27,231 nucleotides of DNA, from NCBI GenBank assembly GCA_937892405.1, contig CALAFS010000079.1:1-27231 (forward strand). The letters run 5' to 3'. The notes below the pieces were generated by a model that had not been told where the DNA came from, searched no databases, and was given only the letters and a program-made list of their open reading frames with translations. The stretch is from an uncultured Clostridia bacterium (lineage in GTDB: Bacteria; Bacillota; Clostridia; Oscillospirales; CAG-272). Position 1 is the first letter of the stretch. Every line of letters begins with the position of its first letter. Below are positions 16,049 through 24,619 of this stretch, in pieces. Made by a program: the position numbers and the translations under genes.

Positions 16049-16537
16049 TCATCCGCGCTTTCGGCGGAAGAGTTTCCGATATATCCGGTAGGCGAAAAGG
16101 TAAAGAAAATGAAACACATATCGCACGTGATAGATCGCGTGCCAAAGGCGCACATAAATGCGATAGCCGCGCTCGTCTACCGTATGGTGCTTCCCTCTCC
16201 TGACAAACTCCGAGAGAATGCCGACGACCCGCTCACACTTCACATGTTCCGTCACATAGGTGCTGTCGCCCCGGATTTTATACTCTCCCTCTCCGAAACC
16301 GATGACGCGGTGGAGAATATAGCTGCCCTCTCTGCCGGGATACAGGACGGCGTCGTATTTTTTCGCTTTGCCTTCGAGAGGAAGAATAAAAACCGTGCTG
16401 TCATGGGTATGAAAGAGGGGGCGCATACTTCCGCCGCGCGTCTCGGACACATAAAATCCGCGCTCGGCAAACGCGGTGAGTACCGGATCGCCCGCACCTT
16501 GCGTCTGTGTCTTACCGACCGTCATATTCTCTCCCAT
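16049..16537 (-). CDS. S26-type peptidase with Ser/His (ER-type) active site
   Basis: 162 residues from the ATG at 16537 after a GGAGGTGA site. The catalytic Ser is S37 in GGSMRPLF. The second active-site region reads YILHRVIG with His 76 where bacterial signal peptidase I has Lys, as in SipW and eukaryotic/archaeal Sec11; the box E-like IRGDSTYVTE follows. There is no N-terminal membrane anchor. Instead the last ~40 residues form an aromatic, basic stretch (about LWHAIYHVRYVFHFLYLF, then RKLFRRKRG) that could lie on or in the membrane. It differs from the Lys-type enzyme at the window start. The substrate is unknown; it may serve a dedicated export or peptide-maturation role. Confidence 0.8.
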   Translation of the reverse strand: MGENMTVGKTQTQGAGDPVLTAFAERGFYVSETRGGSMRPLFHTHDSTVFILPLEGKAKKYDAVLYPGREGSYILHRVIGFGEGEYKIRGDSTYVTEHVKCERVVGILSEFVRRGKHHTVDERGYRIYVRLWHAIYHVRYVFHFLYLFAYRIYRKLFRRKRG

Positions 16538-16569
16538 CGCGTCACCTCCCGAAAAAGTTTTCTTCCGAC

Positions 16570-16598
16570 AGTATAGCACAATTTCTCCGCGCTGTCAA
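16570..16598 (-). promoter_or_regulatory. Consensus sigma-A promoter for the S26 peptidase gene
   Basis: TTGACA (16598-16593), a 17-base spacer, then TATACT (16575-16570), placed between the enolase stop and the peptidase start. It makes the peptidase gene independent of enolase transcription. Confidence 0.87.
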
Positions 16599-16606
16599 GA
16601 ACGGTG

Positions 16607-17866
16607 TCACACGCCGTAGCTCGCGCCGAAGATTTCGCTTTCGATCTTCATCAGGCGATTATACTTTTCTGTTCTCTCCGCGCGGGCGGGGGCGCCGCTT
16701 TTGATATAATCCGCGCCGAGCGCCACGGCAAGGTCGGCAATCAGTGTATCTCCCGTCTCTCCGCTTCTGTGAGAGAGTATGACGCGGTAGCCGTGCTCCT
16801 TTGCCAGTGCGACGGTCGCGGCGGTCTCGGTGAGCGTGCCGATCTGATTCGGTTTGATCAGTATGGCGTTCCCGTATCCCTCGCGGATTCCCTCGGCGAG
16901 GCGGGCGCGGTTCGTGACAAAGAGATCATCCCCGACGAGCATCGTATTCCCGCCGAGAAGCTCTGTCAGCCGACGCCAGCCGTACGCATCCTCCTCGCCC
17001 ATACCGTCCTCGATCGAAAGGATCGGATATTTTTTTCTGAGCCCGAGATAAAAGTCACAGAGTGCATCGGCGGTATACTTTTTTCCGCTCTTTTTCAATA
17101 TATAACCGTCCTCTTCCTTCCATTCGGACGCGGCAATATCAAGGGAGATCATCAGATCTTCTCCCGCACGATACCCTGCTTTTTCGATCGCGCGGATCAG
17201 CCACTCGATCGCCTCCTCGTCCGTGCCGAGCGACGGCGCGAAGCCGCCCTCGTCTCCGACGCCCGTCTCTTTCCCGGCGGAACGGAGAAGATTTTTCAAG
17301 GCATGGTATACCTCCGCACACATACGCACGCCGTCGGCAAAAGAATCCGCCCCGACGGGGACGATCATAAACTCCTGAATATCGACATTGTTTGTCGCAT
17401 GTGCGCCGCCGTTCAGGACATTCATCATCGGAATCGGCAGCCTAGTGGCGAGCGCACCGCCGAGATAACGGTAGAGCGGAATTCCGAGAGAGGCGGCGGC
17501 AGCCTTCGCCGTCGCGAGAGAAACGGAAAGAATTGCATTTGCTCCGAGATTCGACTTATTATACGCCCCGTCCAGTGCTATCATAAGAGAGTCCGCCCTC
17601 GACTGCTCGGTCGCCGATATGCCGATGAGGGCGGGTGCGATTCTGCGCGTGACATTCTCGACCGCATGTTCTACTCCCATGCGGAAATACCTCGGATTCT
17701 CCGTATCGCGAAGCTCCGTCGCCTCATACTTTCCGGTAGACGCACCGGAGGGGACGGAGGCGGCTGCCGCCGTTCCGTCCTTCAGAATGACGGTGGCTTC
17801 CACGGTGGGATTGCCGCGGGAATCGAGAATTTCTCTTGCGCGAATTTCTGTGATTTCGGTTTTCAT
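16607..17866 (-). CDS. eno: Enolase
   Basis: 419 residues, slightly shorter than the usual ~430. Enolase interconverts 2-phosphoglycerate and phosphoenolpyruvate in glycolysis. All signatures are present: ILDSRGNPTVE, SGASTGKYEA, the DEGGFAP loop, metal ligands in LDIAASEW, SIEDGMGEED and VGDDLFVTN, the base Lys in ILIKPNQIGTLTET, SHRSGET, and IKSGAPARAERTEKYNRL at the end. The start follows an AAGGAAGG site. It is not with the other glycolytic genes (gap, pgk, tpi, gpm), which are often its neighbours in Firmicutes. No terminator is seen before the downstream peptidase promoter. Confidence 0.97.
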   Translation of the reverse strand: MKTEITEIRAREILDSRGNPTVEATVILKDGTAAAASVPSGASTGKYEATELRDTENPRYFRMGVEHAVENVTRRIAPALIGISATEQSRADSLMIALDGAYNKSNLGANAILSVSLATAKAAAASLGIPLYRYLGGALATRLPIPMMNVLNGGAHATNNVDIQEFMIVPVGADSFADGVRMCAEVYHALKNLLRSAGKETGVGDEGGFAPSLGTDEEAIEWLIRAIEKAGYRAGEDLMISLDIAASEWKEEDGYILKKSGKKYTADALCDFYLGLRKKYPILSIEDGMGEEDAYGWRRLTELLGGNTMLVGDDLFVTNRARLAEGIREGYGNAILIKPNQIGTLTETAATVALAKEHGYRVILSHRSGETGDTLIADLAVALGADYIKSGAPARAERTEKYNRLMKIESEIFGASYGV

Positions 17867-17933
17867 TCTTCTGACCTTCCTTTTTCGTTACTCGGAACGC
17901 CCCCTTACGGAGCGCGTCCCCTGTCTTTCGCAA

Positions 17934-17964
17934 AGTATAGACAGAAAAGCACCGAATCATACAA
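17934..17964 (-). promoter_or_regulatory. Probable promoter for enolase
   Basis: TATACT at 17939-17934 is a good -10. The best -35 is TTGTAT (17964-17959) at a 19-base spacing, longer than ideal. Confidence 0.5.
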
Positions 17965-18007
17965 GCGGGCATACAATAAAACTGAAAGGAACGAAAGGAA
18001 GAAACCT

Positions 18008-19228
18008 ATGATACTGCACACCGTGGAAAGCGGAGATACCGTTTTCAAAATCGCACGAAAATATGCCGTCTCTCCGATGAAGATCATCGAGAACAACGGA
18101 CTGCGCGACCCCGACCGTCTCTCGGTCGGCGAAGAATTGCTCATTCTCACCCCTACAAAAACCTATACCGTGCGCGGCGGTGACACCCTCACGAAGATCG
18201 CCGCGCGTTTCGGCGTGAAGAAAAGCGAGCTTTACAAAAACAACCCGCAGCTCGGCGGGACGGATACCCTCTACGCAGGACAGCTGCTTGCCATTCATTA
18301 TGACACACCGACGGGCGGCATGGCGGCAGTCAACGGCTATGTTTACCCGGGATGTGACGCCGACAGATTCCGCACGGCGCTTCCCTATCTTACTTATGTC
18401 ACCTTCTCCGGGCTGAAAACCGACGGCGAACATATCTACCCTCTCGCCGATTTCACAAATCTCCGTCGCACCGCGAAGGAAATGGGAAAATCCGTTCTGC
18501 TCCGCGTGACGGGGATCGGAGAGGACGAAGCCTTTGCCAAAGAACCGACACGACGCGCCGCCCTGATCGACACGATCGCAACCTTTGCCAAAGAAAAGGG
18601 ATATGACGGGATCACCCTCGCCGCTTACCGCATGGCAAAGGAGACGCCGGAGGAATACGACGCTTTCCTTCTCGAGGCAAAAAAATGTCTTCTCGGCTGT
18701 GATCTCCTCCTCTTTACCGAGGCGGACGCAAACGAGAACATCTCGGGGAACGATCTCTCCGACGGCGTGATCCTGATGTACGAAAAATGCACCCTTGACC
18801 CGCCGCCTTCCTTTGAGGACGGAGAGCGTGCCGTCTTCACCTCTTATGCCGAAGGGTTTGAAAGCTCGAAAGCATTTCTTGATATTTCCGCCTTCGGATA
18901 CGATGGAGACGACCCGGTTGACAGCGACGAAATCTCAAAAATTGCATATAAATGCAAGGCAGAAATAAAAACCGATCCGGATACGCTACTCTCTTCTTTT
19001 TCCTATCGGCGCTTCGGCGGCGGAAGGCGGGAAGATCGGATCGTACGCTTTGAATCCCTCGCGGCGATCCGCAAAAAGCTCTCGCTGGTCTCCGAGCTTT
19101 GCTACAACGGGGTGAGCGTCGATGTCGGCAGAGTGCCGACCGCCGTGCTCATGCTCCTGCACACGACCTTCTCCGGCGTCGACTATGTCTTCGGCTATGT
19201 CGGCGCGGGCGAGTCGGAAGAGACATAA
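18008..19228 (+). CDS. Double-LysM protein with degenerate GH18-like domain
   Basis: 406 residues from the ATG at 18008; the same frame stays open far upstream only as an antisense shadow of enolase. Two LysM repeats are clear, about 1-47 (HTVESGDTVFKIARKYAVSP) and 52-97 (YTVRGGDTLTKIAARFGVKK), and should bind peptidoglycan or spore cortex. The rest resembles the YaaH/GH18 spore-protein fold, but the catalytic DxxDxDxE strand reads YDGITLAAY (199-207), keeping only the first Asp. So it is probably a binding or structural protein and not a hydrolase. No signal peptide is seen, which fits forespore/mother-cell coat proteins such as SafA or YaaH. The sporulation role is inferred. Confidence 0.82.
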   Translation: MILHTVESGDTVFKIARKYAVSPMKIIENNGLRDPDRLSVGEELLILTPTKTYTVRGGDTLTKIAARFGVKKSELYKNNPQLGGTDTLYAGQLLAIHYDTPTGGMAAVNGYVYPGCDADRFRTALPYLTYVTFSGLKTDGEHIYPLADFTNLRRTAKEMGKSVLLRVTGIGEDEAFAKEPTRRAALIDTIATFAKEKGYDGITLAAYRMAKETPEEYDAFLLEAKKCLLGCDLLLFTEADANENISGNDLSDGVILMYEKCTLDPPPSFEDGERAVFTSYAEGFESSKAFLDISAFGYDGDDPVDSDEISKIAYKCKAEIKTDPDTLLSSFSYRRFGGGRREDRIVRFESLAAIRKKLSLVSELCYNGVSVDVGRVPTAVLMLLHTTFSGVDYVFGYVGAGESEET

Positions 19229-19245
19229 AACCGTCCGACAAATAT

Positions 19246-19299
19246 AAAAAGCACCGTTCTCTGCCGGAAGAATTTCTCCGGTATCGGGGCGGTGCTTTT
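19246..19299. terminator. Bidirectional terminator between the LysM gene and tatD
   Basis: AAAAGCACCG (19247-19256) pairs with CGGTGCTTTT (19290-19299), and CCGGA/TCCGG pairs inside. The A-rich left and T-rich right flanks let it serve both convergent genes. Confidence 0.9.
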
Positions 19300-19339
19300 C
19301 GTTTTGTGAGGGACACCCGCAGGGCACGCGGGCGGAAAA

Positions 19340-20134
19340 CTATATTTTCTCAAGAGAGAAAAACCGTCTTGCGTTCTCTTCCGTCAGGCGGGCGGCTGTT
19401 TCGGGAGAAGTCCCGAGAATCCCGGCAAGGCGGGCGGCGGTATAGGCGAGATTGCCCGAATGGTTCAGCGTGCCGCGCAAGGGATGCGGCGCAAGATAGG
19501 GGCAATCGGTCTCGATGAGGATTTTCTCGGGCGGGACTTTAGCGGCGCTCTCCACCGTCCGTCTGGCATTCTGAAAAGTAAGTGTGCCGGAAAAGGAGAT
19601 GAAATAGCCGAGGCGCACAAGCTCCTCTGCCATCTCTGGACTGCCCGAGAAGCTGTGAAGGACGCCACGGGTCTTCTTATGCCGGAGGATTGTCTCCATG
19701 ACATCGCCGTGCGCCTCCCTGTCATGAATCACGACGGGAAGATCGAGGCGCGCCGCAAGCTCCATCTGACGGTCAAAAAGATATGCCTGCTTTTCTTTAT
19801 CGGTATCGGGATAGTGATAATCGAGTCCGATCTCGCCGAGGGCAACACATTTGTTTTCGGGGTCGAGAATCATGTTCTCCACCTCGGAAAGAGCGGCGTC
19901 GGGATCGTCGAGCAACTGCCCGTCGGTCGGATGAATGCCGAGGGCGGTATACATCGCGGGATAGCGCCTCGTCTGTCGGATCGCGGCGCGGCAGGTCTCG
20001 GGTGAGGTGCCGACATTGACAATCCCGGAGACCGACTCCGCAAAGAGACGGGTGAGGAGGGCGTCAACGCCCTCCTCACATTCTTTCCGAAAGCGCTCAT
20101 CATAATAATGCGCGTGAGAGTCGAAGTACCGCAT
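19340..20134 (-). CDS. tatD: TatD family metal-dependent hydrolase (DNase)
   Basis: 264 residues from the ATG at 20134; the longer in-frame reading lies inside metG. TatD proteins are metal-dependent TIM-barrel hydrolases with 3'-5' exonuclease activity reported for some members. Motifs: FDSHAHYYD (metal-binding HxH), ALGIHP, GEIGLDYHY (Glu ligand), VVIHDREAH, GVLHSFSG, and LIETDCPYLAP (Asp ligand). The start overlaps the metG stop in TGATG, so translation is coupled; metG-tatD is a conserved pair in Firmicutes. A GC-rich small hairpin at about 19311-19331 and the terminator at 19246-19299 follow. Confidence 0.95.
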   Translation of the reverse strand: MRYFDSHAHYYDERFRKECEEGVDALLTRLFAESVSGIVNVGTSPETCRAAIRQTRRYPAMYTALGIHPTDGQLLDDPDAALSEVENMILDPENKCVALGEIGLDYHYPDTDKEKQAYLFDRQMELAARLDLPVVIHDREAHGDVMETILRHKKTRGVLHSFSGSPEMAEELVRLGYFISFSGTLTFQNARRTVESAAKVPPEKILIETDCPYLAPHPLRGTLNHSGNLAYTAARLAGILGTSPETAARLTEENARRFFSLEKI

Positions 20135-22071
20135 CAGTGGATTCTGTCCCCGTTCTTTGCCGCGGGATCGAGGAATACCACCCTGACCTCTTCTTCTCCC
20201 GAGGCGAGGAGCATACCGTAGCTGTCCACGCCGCAGAGCTTCGCGGGCTTCAGATTGGCGACGACGATGACCTTCTTGCCGATCAGGTCGTCGGGTGTAT
20301 AGAATTTCGCGATGCCCGAGACGATCTGACGCTTTTCGTAACCGAGGTCGACCGTGAGTTTCAGAAGTTTCTTTGCCTTCGGCACAGGCTCGCAGGTCAG
20401 AATCTCGGCGACGCGGAGCTCGCACTTTCCGAAGTCCTCGATCCCGATCGGCTCTTCATGTTCCGGCTCGGTTGTCGTCTCTTCTTTGGGCATGGCGGCG
20501 GCACGGCGTGCCTCCTGCTTTGCGAAGAATTCCTTCTCGTCGAGGCGGGCAAAGAGAATCCCTCCCTCTCCGAGCGGACGCCCGGCTTCCAGCACGCCGA
20601 AGGTCGCGGTGGTCGCGTAGTCCTTCTTATCCGTGCCGAGCTCGGCGAAGATCTTCTCCGCCGTCGTGGGGATATAGGGCGTCAGGAGGACTGCCGCCTG
20701 ACGAATGGTTTCAAGAAGATTATAGAGGACCGTACCGAGGCGCGGACGCTTTGCCTCGTCCTTCGCAAGTGCCCACGGCATGGTCTCGTCGATATACTTG
20801 TTTGCGCGGCGGAGCATGGAGAAAATCTCATCGAGAGCGTCCGCAATGTGATAATCCGACGCCAGAGTGCGGGAGGAATCCGCCGCCCACTTCACCGCTT
20901 TCTTCAGATCGAGATCCACCTCTTCGGTGTCGGCGGGTGCGGGAACGATCCCGTCGAAATACTTCTTCGTCATCGCGTGCGTACGGCTGACGAGATTTCC
21001 GAGGTTGTTCGCAAGATCGTTGTTATAACGGGCGAGGACATTCTCATAGGTGATCGCACCGTCGGCGTTATAGGGCATTTCGGAGAGCGCGTAGTAACGC
21101 ACACCGTCGACACCGATGTCCTCGGCAAGCTCGTCGGCATAGACGACATTGCCGCGCGATTTACTCATCTTATCGGTACCGAAGTTGAACCACGGGTGAC
21201 CGAAGACCTTCTTCGGCAGAGGAAGTCCGAGCGCCATCAGGAAGATCGGCCAGTAGATGGTATGGAAGCGCAGAATGTCCTTGCCGATGATGTGCACATC
21301 GGCAGGCCACCACTTGCGGAAGTTCTCGCTCTGCTCTTCGTAGCTCTTGTCGGGGTCATAGCCGATCGCAGTGATATAGTTCGTCAGGGCGTCAAGCCAG
21401 ACATAGACGACATGCTTATCGTCAAAATCCACGGGAATCCCCCAACGGAAGGAGGTGCGGGAGACGCACAGATCCTGAAGTCCGGCTTTTAAGAAGTTGT
21501 TGACCATTTCCTTCTTACGGCTCTCCGGCTCGATGAACTCCGGATGTTCGTCGATATATTTCATGAGTCTGTCGGCATAGGCGGACATACGGAAGAAATA
21601 TGCCTCCTCCTTCGCCTGCCCGACGGGTCTGCCGCAATCGGGACACTTCCCGTCCGTGACCTGCGTCGCGGTGAAGAAGGATTCACAGGGCTTGCAATAC
21701 CAGCCCTCGTAAAATCCCTTGTAAATGTCCCCCTGCTCATAGAAGCGACGGAAAATCTTCTGTACCGTCTTCTCATGGTTTTCATCGGTGGTGCGGATAA
21801 AGTAATCATAGCTCGCGCCCATGAGATCCCAGATGCCGCGCACTTCGGCGGACACCTTGTCCACATACTGTTTCGGGCTTACTCCCGCCGCCTCGGCATA
21901 CTCTTCGATCTTCTGTCCGTGCTCGTCGGTACCGGTGCAGAAGAACACATCCTTCCCCATCTGCCGCTGAAAGCGGGCGAAGGCGTCGGACATGATGATC
22001 TCGTAGGTGTTCCCGAAGTGCGGCTTACGCGAAGCGTAGGCAATGGCGGTTGTCAGATAAAACTTTTCCAT
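20134..22071 (-). CDS. metG: Methionyl-tRNA synthetase with C-terminal tRNA-binding domain
   Basis: 645 residues. It charges tRNA-Met. The class I signature is RKPHFGNTYE (HIGH equivalent) near residue 18, the zinc knuckle has CKPC and CPDC, and KMSKSRG lies in the catalytic core. The last ~105 residues (from IEDFGKCELRVAEILTCE) are the EMAP/Trbp111-type tRNA-binding domain, with a low-complexity Thr/Glu linker before it. This long form is typical of Firmicutes. The start follows AAGGAGAAAC. The promoter is only ~50 bases upstream, which leaves no room for a T-box leader. Confidence 0.97.
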   Translation of the reverse strand: MEKFYLTTAIAYASRKPHFGNTYEIIMSDAFARFQRQMGKDVFFCTGTDEHGQKIEEYAEAAGVSPKQYVDKVSAEVRGIWDLMGASYDYFIRTTDENHEKTVQKIFRRFYEQGDIYKGFYEGWYCKPCESFFTATQVTDGKCPDCGRPVGQAKEEAYFFRMSAYADRLMKYIDEHPEFIEPESRKKEMVNNFLKAGLQDLCVSRTSFRWGIPVDFDDKHVVYVWLDALTNYITAIGYDPDKSYEEQSENFRKWWPADVHIIGKDILRFHTIYWPIFLMALGLPLPKKVFGHPWFNFGTDKMSKSRGNVVYADELAEDIGVDGVRYYALSEMPYNADGAITYENVLARYNNDLANNLGNLVSRTHAMTKKYFDGIVPAPADTEEVDLDLKKAVKWAADSSRTLASDYHIADALDEIFSMLRRANKYIDETMPWALAKDEAKRPRLGTVLYNLLETIRQAAVLLTPYIPTTAEKIFAELGTDKKDYATTATFGVLEAGRPLGEGGILFARLDEKEFFAKQEARRAAAMPKEETTTEPEHEEPIGIEDFGKCELRVAEILTCEPVPKAKKLLKLTVDLGYEKRQIVSGIAKFYTPDDLIGKKVIVVANLKPAKLCGVDSYGMLLASGEEEVRVVFLDPAAKNGDRIH

Positions 22072-22087
22072 CGTTGTTTCTCCTTGT

Positions 22088-22118
22088 AACGCGGCGACAG
22101 ATGAGCCGTCCGCGGTCT
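22088..22118 (-). promoter_or_regulatory. Leader hairpin upstream of metG
   Basis: In the short metG leader, GCGG-A-CG pairs with CGCCGC (six pairs and one bulged A) just before the AAGGAG site. It may influence ribosome access or mRNA stability. No T-box features are present. Confidence 0.4.
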
Positions 22119-22127
22119 TATTCTGTT

Positions 22128-22156
22128 ATTTTACCACAGATCGGAGGGAAATACAA
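22128..22156 (-). promoter_or_regulatory. Sigma-A-type promoter for metG-tatD
   Basis: TTGTAT (22156-22151), a 17-base spacer, then TAAAAT (22133-22128). It diverges from the holB promoter about 115 bases away. Confidence 0.8.
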
Positions 22157-22218
22157 GTTTTTCCCCGGAATTTTTTCCGCTTTTCCGTATTTTTCTTCTT
22201 TTTGCGGAGGTTTCCGTG

Positions 22219-22240
22219 AAAAAATCCCGTGCGGGCGGGA
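22219..22240 (-). terminator. Small hairpin with T run between the divergent metG and holB promoters
   Basis: Read on the minus strand, TCCCG (22240-22236) pairs with CGGGA (22229-22225) and is followed by T6. No minus-strand gene ends here, so it may stop antisense transcription or may be chance. The rest of 22072-22305 holds the two promoters and AT-rich sequence. Confidence 0.4.
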
Positions 22241-22247
22241 AAAACGA

Positions 22248-22276
22248 TTGACATTTCCGCCGATTTCGTATATAAT
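22248..22276 (+). promoter_or_regulatory. Consensus sigma-A promoter for holB-ricT
   Basis: TTGACA (22248-22253), a 17-base spacer, then TATAAT (22271-22276), perfect in both hexamers. The transcript would start about 25 bases before the holB ATG. Confidence 0.9.
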
Positions 22277-22305
22277 AAATTTATGATTTTTACGGGAGGG
22301 AACCT

Positions 22306-23340
22306 ATGCGCACCTATTTTCCGACGCTCGTCGGCAACGACGACACGGCACGACGCCTCGGCGACGCGATCCGCACGGGGACGCTCCCGCACGCCCATCT
22401 GATCGCGGGACCTGCCGGAAGCGGCAGGCACACGCTCGCCCGCGGAATCACCGCGGCGCTCAACTGCGAAAATCTCGCGCGCGACGATCTCCCTCTTCCC
22501 TGCGGAATCTGCAATACCTGTCGGAGAATCCGCGAGGGGAACTTCACCGATGTCAAACTGCTCGGTCGCACGGACGGCCGCGCGACGATCGGCGTGGACG
22601 ATGTGCGCGCCTTCCGCGAGGACATGTTTCTCTCCGCGACGGAATCCGCCCATAAAGTCTATATCATCGAAGATTTCGACACTGCGACGCCGCAGGCGCA
22701 AAACGCCCTTCTGAAGGTGCTCGAAGAGCCGCCCCCCGGTGTCGTGATCCTCTTACTCGCCGACGGGTGTGAAAAAATCCTGACCACCATACAGAGTCGT
22801 GCCCAGCTGACCCGCATGCACAGACTCGAGCCGTCCGCGATCGAGGAATATCTTCTGCGGACAAGTCCCGACGCCAAAGCGCTGAAAGAGAGAGACCCCG
22901 AAGGGTTCCGAGCCGCCGTATTGCACGCGGACGGAAAACTCGGAGCGGCACTCGCCGACATCTCGGGAAAAGAAAACGAGGCGACGAAGAAAAGCCGCGC
23001 CGTCACCGAGGGACTGATCCGCGCCGCCCTTCCCGGTGCTTCCTATCTCACGGTGCGCACCGCCGTGCTCGCCCTGCCCTCCAAGCGGACGGAACTGTCG
23101 GACGCGCTCGACGAGGTGCTCCTCGCCCTGCGTGACCTGCTCCTCGTCAAATGCCACGCGGAAGGTGCTCCTCTCTTTTACACAAGCCGGAGTACGGCGG
23201 AAGAGGTCGCCGCACTTCTGACGAAAAAACGGATTCTCCGTCTCTTCGATCTCTTCTCGGAGACAGCGGGATACAACCGGCAGAACGGAAACATCAACGC
23301 GATCCTCGCGGATCTCGCGGCAAAGCTCAAAACCCTATAA
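22306..23340 (+). CDS. holB: DNA polymerase III delta' subunit
   Basis: 344 residues. Delta' is part of the clamp-loader complex. The AAA+ core is recognisable, but Walker A reads GPAGSGRHT (35-43) with Arg 41 in place of Lys; delta' does not hydrolyse ATP, so this supports delta' over the gamma/tau subunit. The zinc module has C54, C66, C69 and C72. QNALLKVLEEPP and QSRAQ (arginine-finger region) are present. The downstream ricT neighbour matches the Bacillus holB-yaaT order and supports the call. The start has a GGGAGGG site. ricT follows 25 bases after the stop. Confidence 0.93.
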   Translation: MRTYFPTLVGNDDTARRLGDAIRTGTLPHAHLIAGPAGSGRHTLARGITAALNCENLARDDLPLPCGICNTCRRIREGNFTDVKLLGRTDGRATIGVDDVRAFREDMFLSATESAHKVYIIEDFDTATPQAQNALLKVLEEPPPGVVILLLADGCEKILTTIQSRAQLTRMHRLEPSAIEEYLLRTSPDAKALKERDPEGFRAAVLHADGKLGAALADISGKENEATKKSRAVTEGLIRAALPGASYLTVRTAVLALPSKRTELSDALDEVLLALRDLLLVKCHAEGAPLFYTSRSTAEEVAALLTKKRILRLFDLFSETAGYNRQNGNINAILADLAAKLKTL

Positions 23341-23365
23341 CCCCTATCACAAGAAAGGCAACTTC

Positions 23366-24322
23366 ATGGAAGAAAACGAAAAGAAACCGACCGGCGCAAA
23401 GCGTGACGGAGGCGCAAAACCCGACGCAAAGAAGCCGGAAGTCAAAAAGCCGGAACCCCTCGTCGGCATGTTCACCATTGTCGGCATCAATTTTCACCGT
23501 GCGGGAAAGATCTATTACTTCTCCCCCGGAAAAGAAATCTACAAGGTCGGCGACCGCGTCATTGTCGAGACCTCCCGCGGGATCGAGATCGGAACCGTCA
23601 AGGTGCCGAACCGCGAGATCGACGGCGCGGAGATCACCCCGCCGCTCAAGCCGATCCGCCGCCGCGCGACGGCGAGCGACCTCGAGCGCGACGCGAGAAA
23701 CCACGAGATGGAGCTCGACGCCGCCCTCATCTGTAAGAAAAAGATCAAGGAACACGGACTCGGCATGCGCCTTGTCGCCGCGGAATATACCTTCGACAAT
23801 TCAAAGCTGATCTTCTACTTCACCTGTGAGTCGCGCGTCGATTTCCGCGAGCTTGTCAAAGATCTCGCCGCGACCTTCCGCACGCGTATCGAACTCCGGC
23901 AGATCGGAATCCGCGACGAGGCGAAGATGATGGGCGGTCTTGCCGCCTGCGGTCGTCCCTACTGCTGTGCGGACTTCCTCTCCGACTTTGTCCAGGTCTC
24001 CATCAAGATGGCAAAGGAGCAGAACTTCTCCTTAAATTCCGCGAAGGTCTCGGGTGCCTGCGGCAGACTGATGTGCTGTCTGCAATACGAGCACCCGGTC
24101 TACGAAGAGGCGATCAAGGTGACGCCCCCGGTCGGCAGTGTCGTATCGACCCCCGACGGTGAAGGCGCCGTCATCGAAACCCGCCCGCTCGCCGGTGCTC
24201 TGCGCGTCAAGCTCACGGGCAAGGACAAGGACGACATCCGTCTCTATCGGATCGCCGAAATCAAGGTTCTGCGGCTCCCGCAGAAAAAAGGCGACAAAAA
24301 GCCTTCGGAAGATAACAAATAA
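23366..24322 (+). CDS. ricT: PSP1-domain regulatory iron-sulfur protein RicT (YaaT)
   Basis: 318 residues. RicT is part of the Y-complex (RicAFT), which in Bacillus assists RNase Y-dependent mRNA maturation, sporulation and competence. The PSP1 domain carries the two Cys clusters GGLAACGRPYCC and SGACGRLMCCLQYEH; Cys residues of this family bind iron-sulfur clusters in the complex. The first ~35 residues are a charged Lys/Glu/Pro extension, and the C-terminus is also Lys-rich. It follows holB with an AAAGG site and is probably in the same transcript. The partners ricA and ricF are not in this window. Confidence 0.93.
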   Translation: MEENEKKPTGAKRDGGAKPDAKKPEVKKPEPLVGMFTIVGINFHRAGKIYYFSPGKEIYKVGDRVIVETSRGIEIGTVKVPNREIDGAEITPPLKPIRRRATASDLERDARNHEMELDAALICKKKIKEHGLGMRLVAAEYTFDNSKLIFYFTCESRVDFRELVKDLAATFRTRIELRQIGIRDEAKMMGGLAACGRPYCCADFLSDFVQVSIKMAKEQNFSLNSAKVSGACGRLMCCLQYEHPVYEEAIKVTPPVGSVVSTPDGEGAVIETRPLAGALRVKLTGKDKDDIRLYRIAEIKVLRLPQKKGDKKPSEDNK

Positions 24323-24386
24323 TCCGTATTTTCCCCCTTTTTCCGTCTTTTTTTCCGCCCCCTGCAAAATATTTTTGAAAAAGCAC

Positions 24387-24414
24387 TTGATTTTTTCCGC
24401 AAATATGTTACAAT
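24387..24414 (+). promoter_or_regulatory. Promoter for the ferredoxin gene
   Basis: TTGATT (24387-24392), a 16-base spacer, then TACAAT (24409-24414). A CGGAGG ribosome binding site follows about 20 bases downstream. Confidence 0.75.
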
Positions 24415-24446
24415 GAGGTATATCATTTCATACGGAGGTAAAAACC

Positions 24447-24617
24447 ATGGCTTATAAGATTTCCGACGAATGCATCAGCTGCGGTGCTTGCGCCGATGCT
24501 TGCCCTGTCGGCTGCATTTCCGAAGGCGACGGCAAGTATGTGATCAACGCTGATGAGTGCGTGTCCTGCGGCACCTGTGCGGACACCTGCCCCGTGGGCG
24601 CTCCTGCCGAAGAGTAA
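24447..24617 (+). CDS. 2[4Fe-4S] ferredoxin, clostridial type
   Basis: 56 residues with two symmetrical cluster motifs, C9-x2-C12-x2-C15-x3-C19 and C38-x2-C41-x2-C44-x3-C48 (CISCGACADACP, CVSCGTCADTCP), plus the extra Cys 23 often seen near cluster 1 (PVGCIS). Length and layout match the small acidic clostridial ferredoxins that carry low-potential electrons in anaerobes. It has its own promoter and terminator, so it is a separate unit set between ricT and the methyltransferase gene. Its strong codon bias suggests high expression. It supports an anaerobic host. Confidence 0.95.
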   Translation: MAYKISDECISCGACADACPVGCISEGDGKYVINADECVSCGTCADTCPVGAPAEE

Positions 24618-24619
24618 TT

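Noticed and set aside
16604..18007. Very long plus-strand open frame upstream of the LysM gene
   Set aside because: It is antisense to enolase and composed of shadow sequence. The LysM domain and a ribosome binding site place the start at 18008.
22072..22305. Possible T-box riboswitch before metG
   Set aside because: A good promoter lies only about 50 bases upstream of metG, leaving no room for a T-box, and no T-box consensus sequence is visible.
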